Assembly (NCBI GenBank): GCA_963978895.1
Contig: OZ022247.1
Span: 11,630,472 to 11,694,471, forward strand
From: Erpobdella octoculata
Taxonomy: Eukaryota > Annelida > Clitellata > Hirudinida > Erpobdellidae
Reading direction: 5' to 3'
DNA length: 64,000 bases
Shown: piece by piece, positions 11,939 to 24,700 of the stretch
Layout of the letters: each line of letters starts with the position of its first letter
How positions within the stretch are numbered: the first letter of the stretch is position 1
The notes under the pieces: model-generated
Told to the model about the DNA's origin: nothing
Databases searched by the model: none
Seen by the model: only the letters and a program-made list of their open reading frames with translations
Position numbers and translations under genes: made by a program

Positions 11939-14305
11939 TTAATGTAACAAAGGGTATCGACGTTCTTTCATTTTTGCAAAATCGTCCACTAAATCATCAA
12001 GATCAAATGTTTTTACTAAGTCATGTTCCACCGCCATCAGTAATAAAAAATTAAGTCTTTCGTCGCCACATGTTGATCTTAGATAAGTCTTCACACGTTT
12101 TAAAACTGAAAAAAACCGTTCATTTGATGCAGTGCTAACAGGTAATGTCAGCACAATTTTTAATATTTTTAAAACTTCTGAATAAGCACATGGAAATTGT
12201 TCTAATTTGTGATGTAACTCAGCAAGGTCCAGAAGCTTTCCTTCAGACTGACGACAGGTTTCATGAAAAGATTTTGCAGCTTGTATTTGTGATCGGAAAA
12301 CTACTTCATCAAAATGAAATTGGTACAAATTGGCAAGAGTTTCGCATTTTTCAACATCTAAAAATTGTTTAAAGTTATGATGGTCAAAAGCTTGAATAGC
12401 ATTGAAAAGCGATCCATTTTGTGCAAAACGCCTATTAAATTCAGCCATAAATCTATCTAAAATACTGTAATAAGATCTTTTCATTTGTTCAGAGAAGCTA
12501 ACTGGTTGACTTGTTATATTTCTTTTTCCCATCGTGCTGTTTGTTAAATAGTCTTTCAAAAATGACGAGATTTTTGTTGATCGTCTTGGTAGAGCTGATG
12601 CTGCTTCTGTACTTGTATCAAAATCAATTTCGATTTCAACAAATTTTGTAAATTCTCTTGTCTGTTTTAGTAATACACCCCATGCAGTTTCAGATCTTTC
12701 GGCTTCAAGATCTTTTTGGGTGGCAGCTATTAATTGATGGGCTCGCAAAAGTGTCAGGCCTTCTTCTTGAAGTAATTCTGACAAAGTATTAGTTTTTGAT
12801 AGGACCCTTTCCATCATGTGCAAATAAAAAATAAAAGATGGCGATTCTAGTGTTTTTTTGTAACCAATTGCCTCTGATGATGCAGCTTTATCGGATTCAA
12901 TAACTCCTTCAAGAACAGCAAGTAAAGCCTGATAACGAAGTTTGATTTTATTAATTGATCTGTACCAGTATAACCAGCGTGATGGTGCTGTCCTCTCAAG
13001 CGTTAACACTTTGTCATTTCCCAGATGTTTTTGAGCAGCCACAAACATTTCATGTCTAGTGTTGCTGTTTGAAATAAAATTATAAAGACTTTGGGTAGTG
13101 GTAAAGAATTCTGAAAGTTCTGTCATATCGGAAATTGTTGAAATTAATATAAGATTCAATTTGTGAGCGTGGCAATGAATATATGTAGCATGGGGCACTC
13201 GTTCTTTAATCTTGGCTTGAACCCCATTAGCCCAGCCACTCATAACGCTGGCACCGTCATAGCATTGAGCAACACAATACTTCCAGTCAATATCTAATTC
13301 ACATATTTTGTTATAAATAAAATTTGCAAGTGCGTCTGCCGTTAAAGTCTTCATGTGGTATGTTCCAATTGCTCTCTCTCTAATCTGTCCCCCATAAAAA
13401 TAACGAATAATTATTGCTAGTTGTTCTTTTTTAGAAATATCTTTTGTTTCGTCAACAAGAACTGCAAAAAACCGCGAAGATTTAATTTCTTTAGCAATTG
13501 TTTTTTCAATTCTTTCACCAAAAACTTTAATTAATTCATTTTGGCTATCATTTGACTGGTAATGTCCATAACGACTTTCTAGTTTGACCTTAACATCATC
13601 ATCCATCTCCGCAAATTCACGCATTAACTCACGAAAAGGTCCTTGGTTTGTTGATCCTTCGGTTTCATCGTGGCCACGAATTGAAATACCCAGACAACCG
13701 AGAAATCTAGTAGTCCTAAGTAGTACCTTAACATGTTTTCTATTTTCTTCTATTTCCTGTAATCTTAAGGTTGAAACACTTGTTGCAATGGATTGTTGGA
13801 GGTTGCTTGAAATTGATTTCCACTCGGTCCAGGATAACATTGCATTTTTGTGACGTGTACTTTCGTTATGCTTCTCAAACAACGCTTTCATATCTTTCCA
13901 CTTTGAAAATCCAGTATCAATGAAGGCCCTTGATCCATCTGTCTCACCTTTGAGTATAACACTACCCGCAAAATGTCTACAGGCAAAACAAAAAACAGCA
14001 TTTTTTTGAATGCTGTATTCAATCCAGTCGTGTTTTTGGAAATACATAACAGAAAAACGTCTTTTTTTAGTATCAAATGGATAAACTTCTAACATTGGCT
14101 GCATGGGTTTATCGTATTTGGATTTACTAATATCTAAACTTATAGAAAATAATGGTTCAACAGTACAATTACTAATGTTACCAGAATTATTTTCCTGTTC
14201 GATGGTTTTAACTGTAAGAGAGCTACCACATATTACGTTATCTTCAGCTTTTTCTGATGATTCGATCTCTGTGCGTGCTCTTTTGACAAATGCAAAATTC
14301 TCCAA
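11939..14305 (-). CDS. hAT transposase, ZMYM1/TTF-finger type, intact 788 aa
   Basis: Single uninterrupted frame inside the hAT element. The TTF-type zinc finger covers about residues 82-160, with FCFACRHF (Cys106, Cys109) and the later EKHNESTRHK histidines. The DUF4371/RNase H-like core follows: AVLVDETKD (Asp285 is the probable first catalytic acid), CYDGASVMSG (Asp350 probable second) and IHCHAHKLNL (about 377-386). The C-terminal hAT dimerisation domain (about 718-788) has LPVSTASNERFFS and LKRVKTYLRST. Family knowledge: these proteins cut at TIRs and move the element by cut-and-paste. The full length and absence of stops suggest a young copy; activity is not shown. It is not a host gene, because it lies exactly between the TIRs. 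Confidence 0.93.
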   Translation of the reverse strand: MENFAFVKRARTEIESSEKAEDNVICGSSLTVKTIEQENNSGNISNCTVEPLFSISLDISKSKYDKPMQPMLEVYPFDTKKRRFSVMYFQKHDWIEYSIQKNAVFCFACRHFAGSVILKGETDGSRAFIDTGFSKWKDMKALFEKHNESTRHKNAMLSWTEWKSISSNLQQSIATSVSTLRLQEIEENRKHVKVLLRTTRFLGCLGISIRGHDETEGSTNQGPFRELMREFAEMDDDVKVKLESRYGHYQSNDSQNELIKVFGERIEKTIAKEIKSSRFFAVLVDETKDISKKEQLAIIIRYFYGGQIRERAIGTYHMKTLTADALANFIYNKICELDIDWKYCVAQCYDGASVMSGWANGVQAKIKERVPHATYIHCHAHKLNLILISTISDMTELSEFFTTTQSLYNFISNSNTRHEMFVAAQKHLGNDKVLTLERTAPSRWLYWYRSINKIKLRYQALLAVLEGVIESDKAASSEAIGYKKTLESPSFIFYLHMMERVLSKTNTLSELLQEEGLTLLRAHQLIAATQKDLEAERSETAWGVLLKQTREFTKFVEIEIDFDTSTEAASALPRRSTKISSFLKDYLTNSTMGKRNITSQPVSFSEQMKRSYYSILDRFMAEFNRRFAQNGSLFNAIQAFDHHNFKQFLDVEKCETLANLYQFHFDEVVFRSQIQAAKSFHETCRQSEGKLLDLAELHHKLEQFPCAYSEVLKILKIVLTLPVSTASNERFFSVLKRVKTYLRSTCGDERLNFLLLMAVEHDLVKTFDLDDLVDDFAKMKERRYPLLH

Positions 14306-14494
14306 GCTAACCTGTCTTTTTTGCTTATGATTTCCATTGTCCAGTATTTCGTAGATGTTGGAAAAAAAGTCGATTTCTTATAATAAATAGGAGACAAGAC
14401 GAAAAGTTTTAAAATGCGATTAACCAAGCTATACTAGTTCACGAAGTAACGATACACAAGAGATCGATCGATGTAGTCAAAGCTTCAGCAACTA

Positions 14495-14990
14495 GAAAAG
14501 ATATGAATATGCAAATAGTTCATCAAGCTAGGGCGTACACGCGAGGCTAAAGTTCATACGAGTTCGATCGAATAGACTGAAGGCACTAAAAAAAGTGAAA
14601 CATATTAGCAGTAGCAGAGATTTACATAACTAGATTTTATTCAACAAGTGTGATAGATACTGTTTTTATCAACTAATTTATATACTTGATCGTGTGTAAG
14701 CTAATCAAAACAATTGACAGTTTATTGGAAGAAATCTTGGAAAGAAAGTTCAAGCAACGGGGTAGGATAAGAATATGTTAATTGTCCGTCAAGCTAAGGC
14801 AGACACACGAGGCTAAAGTTCATACGAGCTCGATCAGATGGACCGAAGGCACTAAAACATTGAAAAATATTAGCAGAGATATGTGATATAACTAAGTAGA
14901 TATAATTCAAAAGGTATGAAAAATACTCCGTTTATTAACTAATCAAAATACTCAATCGTGAGTGAGCTAATAAACATATTTGTTTTATTT
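14495..14990. repeat. Tandem subterminal repeats of the hAT element
   Basis: Two similar ~240-bp blocks (about 14500-14740 and 14755-14990) share the order GAATATG, CAAGCTA, GAGGCTAAAGTTCATACGAG, GAAGGCACTAAAA, TTAGCAG, then a TTTATCAACTAA/GAGTGAGCTAA-like end. Both lie between the transposase start and the right TIR. Subterminal repeats are common transposase-binding sites in hAT elements; that role is inferred. Confidence 0.7.
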
Positions 14991-15050
14991 GGTGGAAAAA
15001 TCTTGGGGGGGGCCATGGCCCCCCTCAGCCCCCCCCAATCCACGCCTCTG

Positions 15051-15477
15051 GTTTTAAAATACACGGGCAACGGCAACATAGACAAGCTTTCGGGCTCCTC
15101 GGGTCCCCTTACTGCGCCTCTGCAATTGATCATCTAATTTTGTAATATTATTTATTCCCAGATTAAAAAAAAAAACTTTAAAAACGCAGATTAATAATTT
15201 ATTGAAATCAAATATTAATCGTATAACTGTTCAAATTCATTTGTAAAACGTCGTCGTGGTCTAAGACAGTCATAGAAAACAATATTTTTATTAATAAATA
15301 CATGACACAAACTTAATCAGCGTTCCATAGTTAATTGATCGATGCTGCATATTTTGTTATGAATATTGCGGTATTACAGGATATTCTGGAGCTTTAATAA
15401 TGATAACAAATATGTACTGAGTTTTGGTGTATTTGTTATATTTGTTAAGTTAAACTTAAGAAATTTAGCTGACCAAA
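15051..15477 (+). promoter_or_regulatory. Region upstream of CLINT1 (probable 5' UTR/promoter)
   Basis: It lies between the hAT right end and the CLINT1 start codon. The ATG at 15478 is preceded by CCAAA, with A at -3. No obvious TATA box was assigned. The transcription start cannot be placed from sequence alone, and an upstream non-coding exon is possible. Confidence 0.35.
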
Positions 15478-15509
15478 ATGTGGAAAGTGCGGGAACTTGC
15501 AGACAAAGT
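15478..15509 (+). CDS. CLINT1: CLINT1 coding exon 1 (MWKVRELADK)
   Basis: A 32-nt exon encoding the invariant CLINT1 N-terminus. The donor is GTTAGT at 15510. It ends two bases into a codon that exon 2 completes to Val, giving the family's KxTNVVMNYSE sequence. It is too short for automatic frame finding but is supported by sequence match and phase. Confidence 0.9.
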
Positions 15510-18500
15510 GTTAGTATAATAATATAATAATAATAGTAGTTAATATAGTTATATAAACTTATATAGTAGTATAGTAGTATAGTTATAGTTGTATATTGTA
15601 TAGTATGTTAGTTAGTAGTTGGTAAGTGAAGTGAAACATATGTTGAATTTGTTGCCACATTTTTTTTGAGTTTATCTCAAGTCAAGTCAATGCTTATTTT
15701 TAAATTTAAAGCACTTATACAAGTGCCATTAGCTTTTAAATGTCTTTGTTTTGTACTGCTAGCCATGCTTTTGAGAAAAATATGAAAGTTTATCAATATA
15801 TTATTTATACTAGGAAAACACTTTATGGTAGAGGTTCACATTAACGGCACCCCCTTTTTTCTGCTTAGAAAAGGTCGAAAAGCAAAAAATGTGGCGACAC
15901 TTGCATAAGAAAGCATAAATTTTACCAAGATTTAGCAAAAAACTCGTGTCCTAAATTTGGAAGCTTTTCAAGACGATAAATAGTATCCTTCGATAAACTA
16001 TTTACATTTTACAGATGGTAATCTTTCACACAAACGGCCCAATGTGGCGGATTAATACATTCTCGGCTATAATTAGCTATAAACACGATGAAAAGTAACC
16101 ACTAGTTTAAACATTATGATAATTAGTATAAATAATTTATTTAAAATGGGAAAATGTAATATAATTTAATTTTAATTAATTAAATAATTTATTTTTGATT
16201 GAAATATAACAAAAATGAGTATTTTAGGAAACGTGTAAACAAAATTCGAGTTCTAAAGAGAATCAAGCTGGTCAGATTTGCGTAGTGTGTTAATTATTGA
16301 AAATGAACAAATAAAGAATATGTGGTGTTACTGCTTTAATAACTAATGAAGAGCTAATTATAAAGTGATTAGCAGGGTTACTCATGGTTTTCCTATAACT
16401 CGATCTCTCGCCATAGCTGAAAATATGGCCGGAAACACTGACAAAGCGAAACGATGTTCGCTCACAAATATTCAAATTTTGACGTTTCCTCAAATAAATT
16501 ATTTCGTGTTACATTTATTCTTGAGGGTTTTATATATTTAAAATTTTATTTATTCAAAGAAACTAAACTTAATTTAATAATTTCTAACTTTATTACTCTA
16601 TCCAAACCGTTCAGAGTTACCGAGCGGTAAATTTTAAAATTTAAAATTAATTTGTTTATAACTGATAGTTTTTTATTAAATAAAATTTTATTAGAAACTA
16701 ATTTTATTTCTTTTTTATTCATTTAATTCATAACCTCAACGTACCTCACCACTCACAACTGTGATGTAAATAGTGCTTCGAAAGGTACTACTTACCGTTT
16801 TTAAAAGTCTTTCAAATTACGATAAATGTTTTTTTTAAATTCAATCTGGTATAAAGTTTGTTTTTTTTTATATGTCAATATAACAAAATATGGTAATCTT
16901 TCCCACTGACGGCCCGTGTGGCGGATTAATACATAATTCTCGGCTATAATTAACTATAAACACGATGAAAAGTAACCACTAGTTTAAACATTATGATAAT
17001 TAGTATAAATAATTTATTTAAAATGGGAAAATGTTATATACAATTATTTTAATTAATTAAATAATGTTGTTATGATTTAAAAAAATTTACATAGAAAAAA
17101 TCTGAGTTTTAAGGAAAAGTGTAAACGAGGAATTGCGTAGCGTGTTATATAACGTTATAACTATTACCATGGCGGCAGGTGCCGGTATGCGATCTTTGAT
17201 TCGCTATATCTCTATTAATTTTATTTTTTACACTATATAGTATATTCAAACTCAGAATTTGTACCTTTATTTAAAATATTAGTGAAATTCAAAAAAAAAT
17301 ATTTTGAAACTTTTTATGTGGCTACCTAGGATAGGTTAGGGGCATATATGGTTAGGGGCATGTATGGTTAGGGATAGGGTTATGAGTAGGGTAAGGGTTA
17401 GGGGTAAAGTTAGGGGTAGGGTTAGGGATAGGGTTAGGGTTTCATTTTAATACGGGTCGCAATTTTACAGATTGCAATCACGGCGGACCACCGGGGCAAT
17501 AGCAGCGACCTCATATAAAGTGACTAGCGGGGTTTACTTCGTTGTTACTCTCGCCTTTTGTTCTTTATCGTTTTAAATAGAAAAAAGTTTTAAAATTTTA
17601 ACTTAATTTTTCTATAACTGATAGTTTATTTTTTAAATAAAATTTTATTATAAACTAATTTGATTTCTTTTTTATTCATTTTATTCATACGATCATCGCA
17701 CCTCACCACTCACAACTACGATGTAAATAGTGCTTGGAAGGGTACTACTTACCGTTTTCAAAGTCTCTCAAATTACGATAAATGTTTTTTTTTAAATTCA
17801 ATTTGGTATAAAATTTGTTTTTTTATGTTATTGTAACAAAATAATAAAAATACGACTAATTTTTCGGCACGGGCCGTTCGTAGGAAAGATTACCCAAAAT
17901 TAGGGATACCACGGGTAGTTCTTTTTGGAGTTTTCGGGTTCGGGTTTGTGAAACTAGAGTTTTCGGGTTCGGGTTTGTGAAACTAGAGTTTTCGGGTTCG
18001 GGTTTGTAAAACTCGAGTTTTCGGGTTCGGGTTTGTGAAACTCAGGTTTTCGGGTTTGGGTTCGGGTTTGTAGTTTTCCAAAAACCGGGTTCGGGTTCGG
18101 GTACTGGCTTATGATTTCAAATTCGTGGATTGATTTTAAATTTACCTAGTGTATATACATATACAAACGAGAGCGATCAATTCATCCATTGGACATTACA
18201 CGTATTGAATAAACTCTAACAAATTAATTTTTTAGCTTTCCAAATAATGTGATTTTTTGGCCGAAGAAGGCTTAATTATTTTAGTTCGTTCGCGGCTCGG
18301 TCCGGCCAGATAATCAGGCGGATTAGTGGTCTAGCTTACACACTCACCAATAAAATGACCTATTTGTGTTATTTGTTACGCAAAGGTGATAATACAAAAC
18401 TTGTATGGCTTGCGATTAGTATAATACGTTACCTCTTAAATTATTGTAATTTATTAATTTTTTTCGCGGCTCGGTCCGGTTGGGTAATCAGGCGGATTAG

Positions 18501-21500
18501 TGTTCTAGCTTACACATTTGCTAATAAAATGACTGTGACGCATAGATCATTTATAGACTTTGCCAGTTATAGTTTAGGATTATGCAAGATTATCTTTATA
18601 ACAAAGGGTCTTTGTTATATCAGAAAAACTTTGAGTATATGAATGAATAAATATAAGATTATATAACTGAAGTAAAAAGTTTAGAGTCATGGCTATCCGC
18701 GATTTCTTCGACCGAAGGAGGCTTAATTATTTTAGTTCGTTCGCGGCTTGAAGAAAAAAAGGGTCACTTTAGACGAAGACCCTCTTTTGTGGTGGAAAGA
18801 TAACAGAACAAACTTTCCAAATTTAGCGGTGATCGCTAAACGCTACTTGGCGGCCCCAGCTACCAGCGTTCCATCGGAACCGTTGTTCAGTGGTGCTGCA
18901 ATTATTTATGAGCCGCTAAGGAACCGATTATCAGGCAAGACAGCAGAAAAACTGTTGTTTTTGAAGTACAACTTGCCTGAAATCGGTTCCTAATACTATT
19001 TCATTTTTAATAAACTTGAAAAGTTATGAAAACTCTGTTTGTGTTGCTATTTTGAAAACTGGAATAAATATTTATTTACTAAAAAAATTTATTTGTTCAC
19101 AACTCCGAGTTCGGGTATTAGGCTTATAAATTTTCGGGTTCGGGTTCGGGTATCAAGTTTTCACATTTTCGGGTTCGAGTTCGGGTTCGGGTAACAAGTT
19201 TTCTCATTTTCGGGTTCGGGTATCAAGTTTTCACATTTTCGGGTTCGGGTATCAAATTTTCACACTTTCGGGTTCGAGTTCGGGTTCGGGTATCAGAAAA
19301 AGACCGGGTAGTACCGAACTCGGGTTCGGGTTCGGGTACCCGTGACATCCCTACCCAAAATATAACTATTTTATTGGAAGATTCGGCCCCAACCGCTTAT
19401 GTGAAAGATAACCAAATTTTATTGAAATGTTTTCTAATTCAATGACTGTAAACAAACCGCTGTGAGTCACCAAGACGTTAAAATTAGTATTTCTATAACT
19501 GATAATTTTTATTAAAATAAACTTATAATAAAAATTAACTTTTAGTTCTTTAATTCATTTTATTTTTATTGTCTACTGATCTAAATACATATAGATAAGG
19601 ATACCTTATCACTCACAACTGCAATGTAAATAGTGCCTCGAATGGTACTATTTTAAAGAGAGCTACCGCTTATGTGAACGTTTGCCATATTTCTAATTTA
19701 TAAAAATATAATAATTTTAATTTCTAGCACAGCATAAATTTTTCGCTAATTGCTCGGTGACTCAGAGGTTAACATAAAGCCATCAACTTAGCAAATATTT
19801 TAATAATATTTAATTGTTTTGAATAGATATAATTTTAAAACACGATTAATCTTTATTTGTTCCATTTCAATAAAAAGTTGTTATACGTGATTCTAAAAAT
19901 AGGGTGCCGTTAATATGAACCTTTGCCACACTTTATAAATACTAATTTAAAATGGCACATTTGATTATTTTCTTTAAAATAATTTGCAGAACAAATGTGG
20001 TAATGAATTATTCTGAAGTTGAAGCAAAAGTTAGAGAAGCAACGAGTGATGATGCATGGGGCCCACATGGGTCTCTGATGTATGAGATAGCTCAATATAC
20101 TTTTACCTATGAATATTACCCTGAAGTTATGGGTATGCTCTGGAAGCGAATGTTTCAGGAAAGTCAAAAGAATTGGAAGCGGATATACAAGGTACCTTAG
20201 AATCTTCTATAAGTTTTACTGACTGATGTTCAACTAAAAAATGTTTATTTATGTTTAGTCTTTGCTGTTATTGACATATTTGGTTCGAAATGGTTCCGAG
20301 AGGGTCGTTGCATCAACAAGAGAGCACATATATGACTTGAGAAGGCTTCTTTCTTATTCATTTATTGATGAGAATGGTAAAGATCAAGGAATCAATGGTT
20401 TGTTGGTTTTTTCATTGGTGTTGTTCGACATTATTTATTTGAAATTTGTACATTTTTTACGTGGCTAAATGTCATTGAATTTTAAGCCACAGGTGAGTTT
20501 TCAGGCATTTCCCAAATTCTGCCAATATGTGTAAGCTGGTGACTGTAGTGGGAAGTTGGTTCCACTGTCATGGACCAGCCACAGCGAACATGCAGTCTCC
20601 AGCATGCAGTCTCCAGCAGTCCTTAGTCTTGTCCTTTGAAGGACGATGACCTCAGTGTTTACGAATTAAATATCATAATAATTAGTAAAATGATCTTTGT
20701 ATCAGTAGTGAAAATGGGGTAATATTACTCAGGTATCAAAACTGGTAAAATTGAGATTTACTAATAAATCTTTGTTTCAATTTTTTTTTCATATTTTTAA
20801 ATGCAGTCACACAGAAAGTAAAAGAATTGATTGAGCTGCTGCAAGATAATGAAAGGTTAAGAGAAGAAAGGAAAAAAGCAAGAAAGTCAAAAAACAAATA
20901 CATTGGATTGGCTGGAGAATCTCTTGCTACTGGTCAGTGTTTTCCATCACAGCTGGCATTAAATTTAATTTTTGCACAAGCTTCATTTTTTTTTACTGAA
21001 CTGATCTTTTCGTATACACATTTACTTAGCTTCACCGTGGAGCCTGTTAGATGTTAATCTTGTAAACGATTTTTCAATTACTTCCCATTCTCAGATTGAG
21101 CTAAAATTTTTACACGTTATATATCTTGAATACTGACCGAGTCGTCGCGGAAGTCATTTCGCTGTCTGCTACATTTTCGTCGCGAAGTGTTATTGAAAAC
21201 ACCGAGGCGAGTCGGTCCAGAGTGCACGAAATTGCTTGCCTACGAGGCCAATAGTTTTATAGTTGTGTTACATTTGGTGTTCATGTAAGAATTGTAAGAT
21301 GTGTAAAAAATTATAAATAATAAAGCAAAAAAATCGGATAATAGAAATAAAATTTATTTCATCCTTTTAAGTGTTTTAAAAGGTTCCTTTATTTTGTTAT
21401 TTTTTTTATATATTTTTTAACATGCAGATGATGATTGGAGCAGTGGAATGAAAAACAAAGAATTTAATTCAACTGGTAAGAAAAAAGATTTTGTTGATAG

Positions 21501-21655
21501 AAAGAAGGAGATTGAAGATGTTATTAATGATTTTGAGTGAGTGTCTTCATGACTAGAATTTCTGTTTCTTATTAAATTACACATTTTTACAACGTTTTTA
21601 TTTGGGCACTTAGTTGTTTGAGACTTTGTCCGCGAACGACTTTATTCTCTCTCTC

Positions 21656-21720
<65 letters not shown>

Positions 21721-24700
21721 CATGCATCTCATGCATGCTAACAACTCGTGAGCGACTTTGTTCTCTCTCTCCTCTTCTCCCTCCTTCTCTCTCTCTCTCT
21801 CTCTCTCGTTCTTTCCTCTCTTAGTTGTTTGAGATCGGCTCAGACTGCTATTATATATGTGCGTATCGCATGCATGCTAACTACTGCGTGCACACTACTG
21901 CACACCAAATTCTTACAAAATTTTAAAAACAAAAAAGTAGAAAATAATTTTTACATCATAAAAAACACATTTTTTAAAAAACAACGTTTTTCTTGCGCCC
22001 TAAAAAGTAGAAAATAATATTCCTATAATTCATTTACAACGAAAAACGTTACGGGCGCATTATAGGCTACAACATCAAAACTTTACTAAAACAAATAGTT
22101 ATAAAAAAATAATGCTCCGCAACGTTTTTCGTTGTAGATCAGGGCTCTCCAAACTGCGGCCCGTGAGGCCCTCTCATGCGGCCCGCGGAGACTTTTTATA
22201 TTTAAAAAAAATTTGATTTTTATTAATTTTTTTAAATATTATATTTGTCCAATTTATCTTAAACAAATCATACAATTTAATTTTTACTTTTATTTCATAT
22301 TCTACTTCACTTTTAGTTTGTTGTCAACCTGCTATTCGAGCTTTTATCGCTGCCTGACGGTATTTTCCAAAAAAATTTCGATATTTCTTTTAATTTATAG
22401 AGATTCTTTTTTCGATCAAAAAATTAGTAAGTTTTTTCTTTTCTATTGGTATAAAATTTATAAAAAAAGGTTTGAAAAATACACGAAAATAATTTATTAC
22501 GCTTTTCTCCATGATTACCATTGTTTTGTACTGTCATATAATTGTGAAATGTGTATAACTCTATTTTAATTAGTGATAATCTCTTGTCAGTGTGCATTTT
22601 TGAGCCATATTATGTGCAAGATAGAGTTTCACTATTTATTCATGTTGAAGTAACTTTATTTTTACAAAACATTAAGTATAATATTAAATAATATTAAAAT
22701 TATAAAAAGATAATTAAAAACAACAGTTATGTTTTGATTCTTTCTTATATTGACCTCTAGTGTGTAGTCGGCCCCCCAAACTGCTGTTGACAGTTAATGT
22801 GGCCCTCCGGCCGAAAAGTTTGGAGACCCCTGTTGTAGATGAATTATAGGAATATTATTTTTAGGGTGCAAGAGAAATGTTGTTTTTAAAAAAATGTATT
22901 TTTTATGACGTAAAAATTCCTCTTTAAGTACAGAGTAATTCTACCCACCATAGAGTTTGCTCCCATTCTTCATTCACAATTTTTTGCTTCTCTTTTTTTC
23001 ACCTCCCCTGTCAGTGCTGGACCCCCCTTCTTTTTCTTTTATACCGAACATTTATTTTATTTCTAGAAATATTGTTTAATATTGAGTAATTAATGAAACC
23101 TTATTTAGTATCTTCTATTTTGCCACGTATTCCTTTGTTCTCGACGAGCCAATCAGAGCGCATGTTAATTCCAGCAATTATTATTGGTGTATATTTCTTA
23201 GTGTAGCGAGATTTCTACCGATTATTTAGTTATAAAAATCTCGTGGATTGTAGTTCAGTGTGTGGCTCCGCTTGGTTGTTTTTGAGAGAGGGAAAGTCCT
23301 GCGTGACTGTTCCACGTGGTTTTCTCTAATCGCTAGTTAAAAATCATTTCCTGCTTGCTTTTAATTTAATAAAGTTGCTTCTTAAACTTCTTCAAAATAA
23401 AGTGTTTGTTGTCAGTAAGCGTTTGAGGCTGGCTACTGAAACCCCCCTAACTTTTCACTCTCAGAAAAATTTCTGCCAAGAAAATTCGCCACCACTTTTT
23501 GCTTCTCACTTTTTAAAGAAGCTAAAAATGATGATGGCTGAAGCTATCTTGTGAAGCTATAGAAAATTAAAACAGTTGAAAATATAATATTTCTGAACGA
23601 TGCAACTTATTATTTTTTATACTGGTATGAACAGGCAAAAGAACCAATAGTTCTTGTTACTAAAATCTCAATAGACTACCAGCTGCATGTAGTATACAAG
23701 ATGCTGATCTGAAATAATTGGGTTTAAAAATAACGTAACATTTATTATAGTGGTCTAGAAGACTTTTTGCCTGTAAAATAACAATATATCTGGGAAACTG
23801 TTAGTCTTACATTGCAGACTAAGTTGTAAGCCTGCAAGGTATAGTCTGCAAGGCCTTTTGCTGCCCTGTCTGAAGAGGTGCAGAGTGCTGATTACTTAAA
23901 AGAAAATTATAATGCAACCTCTGCAACTGCATAGTCACTTGCGAAGGCATTTTGGAGAGATGAAGATGAACCATCATCTTGTGTGGATGCAAGAATGGCA
24001 ACGACAACATCAAAATAATAATTTTTTTGTTACAATCACATTTACTTTTGTTGCTATTATTTCTCTAATGTTCATCATATATTTCTGATTAAAATTTTGT
24101 TGTCATTGAGTTTCTTAAAACTTGCTGTTCCATTAAATATTTTTAAAAAAATTTAAGAAAAGAAGATGCTTGTAGTCAATCAGAAGATGAAAAAAATGTT
24201 AAAGCAGGCTCTAAATGTCATCAAATTGATAAGTATCATCAGGTGTGTGTTCTTCTTTTTCAATAAATATTAAAAATTTATTTTTTTGTCATAGAATTTC
24301 TTGTAGATCAACTTTTATTTATATAATGTTTTTAAGTGATGGGGTTCATAACACTTTAATTCTCGCAGAAGGATTTGATTGAAGTGGAAAATGCTAATGA
24401 AGCATTTGCAGATTTTTCAATATTTGACCAAGAGTCTCAAAATGCCAATGGTGATTTTGCCAATTTTGAACAACTTGCCACTTGCAGTGAAGGTATTTGA
24501 TACAGAGTTGATCAGTGTTAAAATAAATTTGAAAGAAATAGGGATACATGTTTTGCTATATGTTAGAAATAACAAATTATTTTTCATGTAGTTGTTAAAA
24601 AAAACCACAAACTGTGATACATTTTTCGATTTTTTTTGTCCGTATGACTTCTGTGTTTATGAGCCATTTAAGTATTTTCAATAATAAACTTAGTGATAAT

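Larger units (their letters stand above)
11737..15050 (-). mobile_element. Complete hAT transposon with 14-bp TIRs and 8-bp TSD
   Basis: The left end reads CAGAGGCGTGGATT (11737-11750) and the right end AATCCACGCCTCTG (15037-15050), perfect inverted repeats. The flanks are GTTTTAAA on both sides (11729-11736 and 15051-15058), a perfect 8-bp TSD, the hallmark of hAT. The 3314-bp element carries one long intact transposase frame on the minus strand. Two related deleted copies with the same TIR lie at 28889-29869 and 42884-44320, each with its own TSD. This copy is the likely autonomous type for them. Confidence 0.96.
15824..19930. mobile_element. Nested TIR element cluster filling CLINT1 intron 1
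   Basis: The outer ends are inverted repeats: GAGGTTCACATTAACGGCAC at about 15830 and the complement of a near match at about 19901-19930, right beside exon 2. Inside are two direct copies of a related unit starting TGGTAATCTTTC at 16016 and 16891. Both share CTCGGCTATAATTA and AACATTATGATAATTAG, and each runs on to a TACTTACCGTTTT-containing segment (about 16795 and 17745). A third partial copy lies at about 19360-19700. No transposase of its own was recognised; superfamily unknown. A hAT copy is inserted at 17901-19353. Confidence 0.55.

Noticed and set aside
17330..17445. Chromosome end or true telomere
   Set aside because: The units are degenerate and mixed, and unique genic sequence continues on both sides.
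21476..21481. GTAAGA as the donor of CLINT1 exon 5
   Set aside because: It would leave phase 1, which does not fit exon 6. The GTGAGT at 21537 fits and keeps a charged coding stretch.
22213..22569. 118-codon Phe/Tyr-rich frame
   Set aside because: It is AT-driven composition inside a hAT MITE, with no domain or conservation signal.
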